Assembly: GCA_963989385.1 (NCBI GenBank)
Contig: OZ022500.1
Coordinates: 15,452,460-15,516,459, forward strand
Length of the DNA: 64,000 nucleotides
Reading direction: 5' to 3'
DNA from: Ctena decussata
Taxonomy: Eukaryota; Mollusca; Bivalvia; Lucinida; Lucinidae
Shown here one piece after another: positions 28,601 to 40,600 of this stretch. Made by a program: the position numbers and the translations under genes. The stretch's first letter is position 1. Every line of letters begins with the position of its first letter. The notes under the pieces were generated by a model. That model worked only from the letters and a program-made list of their open reading frames with translations, ran no database searches and was not told where the DNA came from.

Positions 28601-31600
28601 CCCAGAACTTTCATATTTTGACAATTTCAAACAATCTCCTCAAAAACCACTGGGCCAATTTTAACTTAATTTTTTCATATAGAGTCTGAAGGGGTTGAGG
28701 GAATGGAAATTTGTTCAAACAGTCCAGGTCACATGACCAACATGGTCACTATGCCCATATATGGTAAAAACCTATAAAAATATTCTTCTCCAGAATAACT
28801 GACCGATGGCCTTGAAACTTGGTATGTAACATTGGGTACTCCAGTATTATCAAGATTTTACAGAATGATGTCCTTGGGTTGACCTTGACCATTTTACGGC
28901 AAAGTCAAATATGGGAAAATGCTAGAACATAAGATTTCATAGGAAGTTTTGAAGATGTTGGCCTAAAAATTGGTATATACAGTAAAACCTGTCTTAGTGG
29001 CCACCTCAATTAAGCAAGCAACCTGTATTTAAGCAAGAATGTAGTCAGTTCCCGAAACATGCACATACATTGAAATGTACCTGTATTAAGCAAGCACCTG
29101 TCTTAATAATCTTGATAATCCCTTAGGTGCTTGCTTAATACAGGTTGGATTGTACCATCGTTTTAATGAGGTCATAAAGAATTATGAGTACAAGAGGTCG
29201 GTCATTCTTTGACCTTTGATCCAGATCTCTCATATTTTGACATTTTCAGACATTTCCTTTAAAGCCAACAGGCGAATTGTAAACACATTTCATATAGAGC
29301 CAGAGGGGTTGATTGAACAAAAATTTGTTCAAATGGTCCAGGTCACATGACCAACATGGCCGCCATACCCATTTATGCTATAAACCTTTAATATTTTTCT
29401 TCTCCAGAACCAATACACCTATGACCTTGAAACTTGGTAAGTAGCATGTAGTACTAGAGTACTACCAATACTGTTCAAATGATGACCTTGGGTTTACCTT
29501 GACCTTTTTATGGGAAAATGCCAGAACATAAGATTTCATGGAAAGTTTTGAAGATTTTGGCCTGAAAAATGGTTTATATGGTTGTCTTAATGAGTACATG
29601 AAGATTTATGAGTACAAGAGGTCATGGTCATTCTTTGACTTTTGACCCAAGACTCATATTTTGACAGTTGCCGAAAAACCCACTTTGTCAATTGTTCAGG
29701 TGAGCGATTCAGGGCCTCATGGCCCTCTTGTTACTAGATAGAGTCCCCAGGATTCCTTACATGCGAACAGGAAGTCAAAGTTCACAGAGAACATGCACAG
29801 GCTGAGCTTTGTTTTTCCGATAGTTACTTTATCTTGCGAAGCCAATCACACCATGTAAGTTCTTAAACTACTCAATTAACGCTTATTATCACTGATTGTG
29901 CAATTGTCAAAGTCTTTAAGCTAATCAAATTTTATTGATCTTTTCATGCCGTACGGTCAAGCGATAATATATTTTTTCCAGTGACTGGTTTAAACTGGTC
30001 GATCAAAGTACCCCCATTAGGTCAGGTGCGTCAGGTGTGAAATATAAATTATGATTTTGATTTTGTAAACGATCTTTTCAGTAGCTTTAAGGAATTAGAA
30101 AAATGAAAACAAAAACTGTTAATACAGCAATAAACTATGTTACGGCTTTTATGTCATGTACTCTGAATGTACCGGTATATATGACGGCGCGTGCAAGAAC
30201 GCGGGCGGGCGCACGCGGGGAAAAAAAAGTACCGGTACCAAGAACAAAAAAACACTGCTGTTCAGACAAAAACGTATAGTTTTGCAACTTTTATAGTGTT
30301 TTTCAAACCTTGGTAAAATCGGGCTTTGTAGATGCGGTTAATACACCAGAAATACTTTTTTTCCCCAAAATTTCCTCCAAAATCTAGGTGCGGGTTATAC
30401 GCAAATGCAGGTTGTACACGCCTTTCTACGGTATTTGGTATTTATGGTCAACTAAATAAACAGCTGAAGACATTATGTCACTAAAGGTCAAGGTCATCCT
30501 GTCAGCCCGTCCGTCGTCAATATTTTCAAACATCTTCTCCTCAGAAACCACTGGGCCGATTGAAGCCAAATTTCATATGGCATCTCAGTGGGATGGGGGA
30601 ATTAAAGTTTTTTGCGGGGTCTGGAACAAATTGTGTCTGCTGACAGAAGGTGTCAGGTGAGCTACAGGACCATTGGTCCTCTGGTTTATTTATCCAACAA
30701 CCTCACTGACGGTAACACTCCGGTGCCAGATCCATCGATGAGTAAGTACTGTCTATGACGACTCACTGGATTTTCCCATGGTCCGCGAATGTGTGTGGTG
30801 AAAGTTATTTTCAATTATGTTTGAAGTCACCAAAATTTGAATTTTTAAATGTAACTCTAGTCATTTCCTTATGAACTGTGATTATCAACAGAGCTGTGAT
30901 AACGAAAATCCAGAAATGTGTGATATGACTTTAAATATTTTAAATTATAAAAAACAGTAAATACTTATTTTCCTATTTTACAGATATTTATACACATATA
31001 TATTATTTTCTAAAAAATATTTTTACAAAGTGCATTTTTTTTGTTTAATACAAATCTATTCATATAACTTTTAAACATTTAAATTTCAATCATTTTTTAT
31101 GTAATAGTTGTATTATTGTTGTACATGTATGTTGTTTTTACCAAATAAAAATCAATCAATCAATCAAGTCTTTTGTTGCGTGTTAAATAAATACATGCAC
31201 CTGCACCTCCTGAAATACCCAGTCATGTAGGGCTAGCCGTTTTTTAGCGAAATGAAAAATTCTGTAATTTTACTTTAATTCTGATACCAACGTGTTCCTC
31301 TTGATCTAATTAAGAAAATGAGTGGTCACACTTTATGTCTACGATGGCTAATTTGAGAGATATGACTTTAGAAAGGATGGGAAATTTTCTGTTTTGGCAC
31401 ATCGCGCTTGCCATTTTAACGTCGAAGTATCTCAAGCAACGTCGTTGACATTAGTTACAGTCTGCCGGGCTGATAAATCCTTTATCAGACACGGAAATCA
31501 TTTGTCGGACCGGCGGGCGGCATAAAGACTCTGAAGGCTTGGCTTTATCAAACATGCAGATTGCTTCTTATACGGTCCAAAATTCTGTATCTATATGATA

Positions 31601-34600
31601 AGGTCTTAAATTTGCTGCCTTTAGAGTTAATATGTTTAACCTTAACAAAAACTTTCGTTTATAATTAAATCATAATAAAAATTACCTTTATTCATTCTGT
31701 CAAGCTGATTTATCTCAATCTAAATCATTTAGGAACAGAATGATCAGTGTATGTTCAACCCCAGTGTCTTGGGATTAGCAAATACACTTTCAGAAAAGCA
31801 AATGTGCCATTTGCCTTATTGCCTCCCTTGTCTGTTCTCAATGGGGTCATCATTTTGAGAAAAGTATTTGCTTCTGTGGGAGCAAATTCTTTCCTCTAAG
31901 AGTGGACTCCATCTTGATGGAGCTTCTTTGTCCTTGGCAGCAAACAGGCAGTCAAAAATATCAGTTCCCTTTGTAAATATGGCAGAAAAATGTGGTGGTA
32001 TATCTATTCACCTTGACACTTCACCAGACAGTAACATTCACTTGTAAAATTTTAGTCAGATACAGTGACAAAGCAGTTAGGGTCACTACATAGAGGATAT
32101 TTGACTTTTCAGGGTACGATTGATTTTTTTTCACCAAATGAACACCAAAAGCAGTATTTTCATGAGTGGGGCAACCACAAGTGAAAATACCACTTTTGGT
32201 GTTCATGAGTGAAATAAAAAGAGATCTTAAACTGAAATATTTAAATTTTCTGTTTCATTTATGCCTTGAAATTGCAATAATTCAGTTTATTCCAAAGTGT
32301 CAGCCATCACAACACAGACACAACTTTTTTTTTCCAGCCGTTTTGCGTCAAATTTGATGCTTCCAACGTGTTTACTTGTAATGATATTGGTTGTAAACAA
32401 GGTTGCGACTGAAAAATAGCTTGAAATTTCAGTTTGACAAACAGATCTCAAGAAATTTACTAAGAAAGAATGCCTACAGGAGACTTAGGTAGCTGGATGT
32501 CACGTGCGTTAGCAATGTTATGTTGGAGGTTTTAGTGATGTCATAAACATCGTAATGACATGCAAAACATGGGTGACATAATTTATGTCAAGCTAGATAA
32601 GTTTCAGCCAAACAGTGAAATCTAAAGTGATAATTTCACTGTTTGAAACAGTGAGATTATCAGTTTGGATTTCACCAAGAAAACTCTACAATTCATTGAA
32701 AAGTATAAAAGGAAGTAATTGTGGTTCATGGTTCTTTTCTAAATTTTTAGGTAGTTTATCATCAGATATTGAGGAAAGACCCGGAAGTCTTGGATTCTCT
32801 GTGACATGTGATCGTGAGGGTATTCCACTGAAAACTGATCATCAGGAAACTCATCAGGTATCTTCAGTAGCACATACTATATTTATTTGGCTAGGGCACG
32901 GTGTTTTCTCCTCTCTGTAATGACCTGAAATACATAATTTTGTCTTATGAAATTATGCTATAAGATGGAACTGCCCCTTCCAAAACAATCCCAAAAATCT
33001 AGAGCCATCTTATAAGATGGCTCTAGATTTTTGGGATTGTATGGGAAAGGAAAAACCTCCATTCTATTACTGACTATATATACTTGTGTGTGTGTATTCC
33101 AGTTTTTCTCTTGTTGGAGGTTGTCAGTTAGGGGAAGGTCCAAGGGCACTAGCCTATTGGGAAGGGATGTTACTAATGTGGAGAGATCTTGTTGCCTAAC
33201 CTCATTGCTACAATCTGAGCAAGAAAATAATAGTATGTTTAAACCAGACAAAAATAGATATCACTGTCTTCTTTACTGTAAACATATGCAGGTGTATGGG
33301 TACACTGCCATTTTTGTCTGTCATTTTCTGAAAAGAAAACTTCTGTTCCATCGTGACTGCTTCCCTGGGTGACGAGATCCCTCCAAAAATGGGCCTTCTC
33401 TTTGGGTCTCTCCTCATTGGGAAGGGACACAAATGAAAATGGCAGAGTTGGTTCTCCTGAAAGTAGACACACCCACTTGAAGAGATTGCCAAGATTTGTC
33501 ATCAGAACCCTTCCTCAGCTAAAGCTGGTGGATGTGCACCCTTACACCTTAACATATTTCCTTTGTATTACAGGTATCTCAGGCTCTTCAGATCCCCACT
33601 ACCAAGGATGATTCTTTCCCACGGGACCCTTCTCTTGGCTCTTTACGACGCTCCAACTCCTCTCCGTCTCTTCTGAGTGGGAGTTCTGATACCCTATCCC
33701 CTAGAGAGAGTGGGTCTGACCTGGCCCAGTTTGGATGGCAGGAACAGAAAGGGGACAGGATGAAACAAGATTACAAGAGCTCAGATTCAGAGGGCGGGGA
33801 CAGAAGCGATGATAATATTGGTAAAGTTGAAGCAAGAAAAGTTGTTGAAACTGTTACTGATATACAAGATACAACAAGTGAATCAAGGAAAGTGCATTTT
33901 CATGCTGATGTTACAGAAGAACTAGATAAAGTCAAAGACTTGAGTGATAGTTTGCAAGGAAGACAGGAAGAGAAAGAAGAAAGTGCCAAATTCAAAACAG
34001 ATAAACATGATACAGAAGTAATATCAGAGGCAAAGGAAGAGGATATAGATCAACATCCTGATGGCAGACCGTCAGAGTTTCACAGTATGCTGTCAAAACA
34101 ACTCAGCCCTTCTCCAGCCAGCTCAGAATCCTCATCCACGCAAGACGAAGTGTCGGAGCTGCCAAATGTTCGGAGACTGAGGGGGCACACTATTTCTGTA
34201 ATAACTCCAGCTGCAAAGTTGGTCAAGGCTACTCCAATTTCACAGGGGCCATCATCTGAGTCCACACGGGTTGGGGTACCACCAAGTTTTGTGTTTCTTC
34301 AGTTATACCACAGTGGAGCACTAAATGCTGGAAATGATATGCCTTTGCTTGTTCCAAACAATGAGGTAAAGACAAGCCTTTTATTCTCCCACTTTCACAT
34401 TTCAAGATAGGCTTTCAGCTCATAGAAGAAACTTTTGTCTTTCATTAGCAACTTTTTGCTTCAGTTTGAAACAGATTCTATTTTAATTTCATTAATATTT
34501 CCTGTTTTTAAAACACTTCCACTTCCATCTCCCTCAAGAAACCAGTAGTTCAGTGCCAAACATTTTTCTGATGAGCTCTGTGTGTTTTGTGTTTCTACTT

Positions 34601-37600
34601 CAGGTTTCATAACGCAAAAAATGTTCATAAAATGAGAAGCTCCACGTTATATATCAAAATGTCGATTACAATCTCAATTATCAAGTTAGAATAAGCCCAG
34701 AGGAGCTAGGAGCCCCGGTAGCTCGGTGGGTTAAGCGCTGGCCTACTGATCTAGCGGTCGCGGGTTCGAGCCCCGCCGGAGGCGGAGTTCTTTCCATCGT
34801 AAACGGGGTTTCATTGCACACAGCCTTTCATTATCATCCGCCCATCGTCCTGATATGACTGAAATACTGTTGAAAAGGACATAAAATCGCAAGTCATCCA
34901 TCCATCCATCCCAGAGGAGCTGTTCCTGTTCTATGGTTATAGCTGTATAGCAAAAGCATAGTACCAGAATGGGTTGCAAATTTCAACTTAATTCCCGCGT
35001 GGCAGGGAATGGTAAATAGATGGTAAATTTGAAAAAAGTCACACGTGGCACGTGGCAGCGAATGCATTAAATGGACAATGTTGATAGTATATCATAGATT
35101 TCTGACATTACTAAATTTTAATGATGTCACTAAAAGTTGTAGTGCAACGTCATTAGAAACTTGATACTTGCCATGTAAGAGGGGCATTAGGTCAAAATGT
35201 TGTTTCAGAGACTGGATTAGGCAGTGTTATGAGGACATAAGTGCTGTTGGGCTATTTGCACAGAATAGGTATCTTAATTTTTAGCTCGCCTGAACTATGT
35301 TCAGGAAGAGCTATTGTACTACCCCCGGCGTCGGCGTTGGCGGCGTTAGCAAAATGTTAAAGTTTTACGTTAAAGTTTTTAAGATCTCATAGTTTCTAAA
35401 CCCTTCAATTAATTTGAATTGTATTTGGTACATAGTTTCTAAACCTTTTAATAAAGAATTACATTTGGTATAATGATAGATATTGGTCCAAAATTTTATT
35501 CTGGACCATCCCCAGCCCTGGTCATGACCCATAGGTCAAGGTCACGGACATTGAAATTTTATGTTAAAACTTTACGTTAAAGTTTTTTAAGATTTCATAG
35601 TTTCTGAACATTTTAATTTGAATTATATGTGGTATGATGATAGATATTGGTCCAAAGTTTCATTCAGGACCATTCCCACCCCTGTCCATGACCTGTAGGT
35701 CAAGGTCATGGACTTAGAGAAATTATATGTTAAAGTTTTGTGGTAAAGTTTTTAACATCTCATAGTTTCTGAAACTTTAAATGGATTTGAATCATATTTG
35801 TATAGTGGTCTAAAATTTTATTCAGCACCATCCCCCCCTTGACATGACCTTAAGGTCAAGGTCACAGACTTTGAAATTTTATGTTGAAATGTTCTTGGTT
35901 AAAGTTTTTTTAAAACTCTCCTTAACAAATAGATAGATTTATTTAAAACTTTCATGGATGTTAGATGATGGTCTAAATTTTTATGCAATACCAACCCAAC
36001 CAGCTTGATGACAGGTCAAGGTCATGGACATGCAAATGTTATGCAAATATTTTTGGTTAAATTTTCCTAGTGTACCGATAGATTCAGTTTAAACTTAAAA
36101 TTCTGTTAGATGCTGGTCCAGAGTTTTGCACAGTACCAACCCCACCTCTGGCATTGACCTTTAGGTCAAGGTCACAGGCTTAAGGTCTATTGTTTCACAC
36201 TGCCTAGCTGGAAAGTTATACCAAGACTGATGACAGATACTGCTCAAGAGTTTTACATGGTAGCAGCATCACCTTCCTTATTGACCTTGATGGTCAAGTT
36301 TACATTTTTAGAACTTTGTGTTCATGATGGGCAAGCGCCAGTTCAGGCGAGCTATGCTGTCTGGTGACAGCTTTTGTTTTATATAGTTCAGATGCAGTGA
36401 TTTGTGCAATTTTTGCCAATTATTGAGGAGAATAAAATATAGTTCTTAATTGAATTCTCTTTCCAGACCACAGAAAGAGGAATAAAGCTGCTGGATCATA
36501 TATATCCTTATGAGACACATAAAATAGGAGTGATCTATGTTGGGCCAAGACAGGTTAGTTGTTTTGATGTGATTTATAAATTTGCTCAGACTTGTTTGTA
36601 GAAGATTGAAAACTACTATAAATAGTGTAATATCTTAACACTTAAAGCAGCAAAGATGAACATAGTTGAACAGTGTAGATCCAGATGAGGTGGCTCATAA
36701 TGAGCCACCTCATCTTGATTTACACTGTTTGCTATTTAGTCTTTGAATTCTGAATTAGATATAGCTTGTACGAAACATAAATTTTGAAATTTTGCAGACA
36801 TAATTTTTTTTGTCTGCTTATTAGCTCGCCTGAATGAAGTTTAGGAAGAGCTATTGTACTACCCATGGCGTTGGTGGCGGCGGCGGTGGCGTTAGCAAAA
36901 TGTTAAAGTTTTATGTTAAAGTTTTTTAGGTGATTGGCAAGGGGCTGTCAGGTGAGCTATCCTGTCCCACTGACAGGGCTTGTTATTCTTGCACTTGAAG
37001 AATTATGCAACTAAATTTGGCAGCTTTATCAGACTGGCATAGTGGAGCTCTCTTTTATCACAGAGACAGGATTCTTTCTGAGCCGTAAGGGCACTTTTTT
37101 GCAAAGAGCCCTTCAGAATCACCCTTCCTTTATCCTGATATGACAGGAATACTGTTGAAAAGGCTGTAATTGGATGGATGTCTTACGATTTTACAACCTT
37201 TTCAACAGTATTTCAGTCATATCAGGACGATTGGAGGCTGATAATGAAAGTGCGTGCAGTGGAACCTTGTTTACCGATAAAAAGATTTCCACCTCCAGCA
37301 TGAATCAAACCCAGGACCACTAGATCAGGCAGTCAGCAGTTAACCCACCAATCTACCGTCGTTCCTGCAAAAGATGTAAAACTACCAGTCATCCATCCAT
37401 CATCCATTAATCACTTTCATAGTTTGAGAAATACATATAAGCCATATCATGATTTCCAACAATGTGGCATTGGTGACCAGCAAAGTCTCTGATCAGACTG
37501 CACATAAGTGCAGTCTGATCAGAGCCTTTGCTTGTCACATCAGCCATCTATGGAAGTGACCAGAGCCAACAGTGAGGTCGTTTATTACCCTGTGTAAATG

Positions 37601-40600
37601 AGAAGGATGATTTGAATATCACATAGCAATATTGCCACATTGTTGGATGTCACATCATGTGACTCATTTATGTGTAATTCCAGTGCCTCCCCCTGTTCTC
37701 CCTCAATCTTCCATTTGTAGAAATTAATACGGTAAATCATATACATTTACAGACAAACAGTGAGAAAGAAATCTTATCCAACCAGTTTGGGAGTGAGAGA
37801 TACGCAAGGTTTGTACAGTCTCTAGGTAATCTGTTTCGCCTGAGAGATTGCAATCCACAGCGAGTGTACCTTGGAGGCTTGGAAACCAATGGCAATGATG
37901 GAGAGTTTACATATGGCTGGCATGACGAATCTACACAATGTAAGTCTAGTTATAAATTACCATAGTAATTCAAAGTATTGGGACAGATAGGCCTGAGCAA
38001 CATTGCTGACCCAGACCAGATCAGTGTCTGTACTCACACTGTTTGCCATTCTAGACAAGCAGTGTAGATATAGATCAGTAGGCCCCTCAAGAACAGTCTG
38101 ATCGGAGACTGCAATGTTTGTCAACAGTTTTATATACCATCATCGGATAGTAAAGACGGTAAACATTTGATGCATCACAGGGTAGTAAAATCATGTAGAA
38201 ATTTAAATTACAGTATTTATTTTATTAAAGTCACCATGGATGCTGTATTTATGAAAGGGGGAAGGAGGGCATCATTTATCAGAGACAGAGCAATTTCTGC
38301 AAGTCAGTATGACATTATTTTCAGATATAGTGGAAGGGGCATTTATTAGAACAGGAGCATTTGTAAGTATTAAATGGTAATTCAGTTGACCCAATATATA
38401 GAGTATAAGATGTATGGATGTGTATGGGTACACTATGTTTTCTGCCAGTTTTACATGGGTAACAACTTTTAAGACTTCCTGTTCACTGCAGATCACTGGA
38501 TGACAAAATTCTTTGGAAATGGGTCTGTCCATAAAGGAAAGAATTTGCTTCAAGGGAGCAAATTCTTTCCTGTAGGAGTTGGCCTGAAAAATTTATGAAA
38601 CAAGCCTGTGACGAGTATTCTATGACCCTTTAAAATGGGATTTTAACGCCTTCAATCTGAACATTATTTCAATAAGACAGTGCATTGTTGACATGGACGT
38701 TGTCAATGATGCTATGTGTATGTGCTAAAGTGTTATTACATGTGTAGTCATACGATTTTTATGACATGACGTTAACCAATGAATAACAGCAATGTCATAT
38801 GATAAACAGCATTATGTGTTTCTGTAATTTTAATTCACTCTTTCTTGTTTCAGTAATATTTCATATTGCAACATTGATGCCCAACAAGGAGTCAGACCCG
38901 AACTGTAACAGCAAAAAGAGACACATTGGCAATGATTATGTAACCATAGTGTACAATGACAGTGGGGAGGAGTACAAGATTGGAGTTATAAAGGTAAAAG
39001 TTTGACTCTAGAGCCAAAGAAATATCATACACTATTAGACAGACTGAAAGTAGCATATGTGTGGCAAGAACATTTCACTTTGCTTTCTTTCATTTTGACA
39101 GCTATTTAATTGATGTATAATTGGTGTATAATTTTATGCTGTTATAAAATATTGAACTTTAGAAGTGTTTGTTTCAAAAGAAATATGGCTGAACACTGCA
39201 TTTGGACAAAATAAAAAAGTACATGTAAGATGAGCTGTACCAGAGCAAGTCTGATAAATTGAGATCCACTACAGTGAAGAACATGGAGAACATGACAGTA
39301 TTATTCCTCATTGTTATATACCTAAACAGACTTTACTACAGTACAACTTCGCTGGCTCGAACAGGCTTGGGACCATGAAAATTAGTTCTAGCCAAGGGTA
39401 GTTCTAGCCATCCAGGGTTAGTTTCCATATAAAGTGACCTCTAGGGACCAAGAAAACAGTTCTAGCCAGGCAGGGTGAACGAGCCATCAGGGTTCAAGCC
39501 ATTGAAGTTCTACTGTATAGAAAACAGCCGTGTTGCAATCAACAGCATTTTATGTTAGTTTCCTTCCATTTTTAGCTCACCTGAGCCGAAGGCTCAGAGG
39601 TGAGCTTATAGGATGGGAGTCAAGCCATCGTCCTTGCGTGGGTCCGTGCGTCAACACTTTCAAACATAAATAACTCAGAGACCAGTTGGCTGATCGCAAT
39701 CAAATGTTATCTGAAGCATCATTTGGGTGGGGGAAAGGCTGCATTAGGTTTTGGTGCCGATCAGCTCAGAACTCTGGTTTCCATGGCAACAGATAGCCCC
39801 CATAGGGTTATAATGGGGAAAATGGCGTCATCACGTTTTCTCGACTGTTTTTGATTAGATCCTTATCATACTTGCAGGTAATGATGACATACACAAGAGC
39901 TTGGATGATTTCGAAATTTGGCCGGATTCGAGCACAGACTACAGAGTTAGCTGCCCTTGAGAGTTTGAAAAAAATGCCATAGGGTTATAATATGGAAAAT
40001 GGCGTCGTCACGTTTTCTTGACTGTTTTTGATTAGATCCTTATCATACTTGCAGGTAATGATGACATACACAAGAGCTTGGATGAGTTCGAAATTTGGCC
40101 GGATTCGAGCACAGACTACGGAGTTAGCGCGTTTGAAAAAAATCCCATAGTGTTATAATGAAGAAAACAACGTCATCACATATTTTGGGAAAACTTTTGT
40201 CATCGCTCTATTGCCTACATTTCTCAACGGATTTTGAAATAACTTCACACAAATGTAGGGCATTACAATATCTCGAGCAACTTCGACTTTCAGGATGCTG
40301 CGCCCAAGGTCAAGGTCACTGTGGCTGTTTCTAGAAAAACTTTGTCAGCGCTCTAGCACCTACATTTCTCAGCAGATTTTAAAATAACTTGACACAAATG
40401 TAGGGCATGACAATATCTCGAGCAAGTTTGACTTTCAGGGTGCTGCACCCAAGGTCAAGGTCACTGTGGCTATTTTTAGAAAAACTTTGTCATCGCTCTA
40501 GCCCCTACATTTCTCAACGGATTTTAAATCAACTTCACACAAATGTAGGGCATGACAATATCTCGAGCAACTTTGACTTTCAGGATGCTGCACCCAAGGT

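Larger units (their letters stand above)
27290..30431. mobile_element. TA-type DNA element with CCGTAGAAAGGC ends, itself interrupted
   Basis: CCGTAGAAAGGCATGTACTA and TGTACACGCCTTTCTACGG are terminal inverted repeats, with TA on both sides. Its own sequence is 27290-27920 and 29733-30431; the middle is a second Helitron-like insertion. Removal restores the 455-bp unit text around GGTACAATA/TTTGGTAT. Confidence 0.88.
24617..30688 (+). mobile_element. Family G Helitron-like element carrying three nested insertions
   Basis: The 5' end is TTAGCTCACCTGAGCCGAAG with its hairpin. The 3' end is CAGGTGAGCTACAGGACCAT, then the hairpin AGGACCATTGGTCCT and CTGGTTT. It contains about three 455-bp units (GGGTCTGGGTCACATGACCA, AAGATGGCCGCCATGCCC, TTTATATGGGAAAACGCTTA). 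Insertions at 24929-25770 and 27290-30431 can be removed to restore an uninterrupted unit. Confidence 0.85.

Noticed and set aside
34709..34790. tRNA-gene-like head with A and B boxes
   Set aside because: Followed by the conserved SINE body and CATC tail, repeated at several other places; it is a SINE, not a functional tRNA gene.
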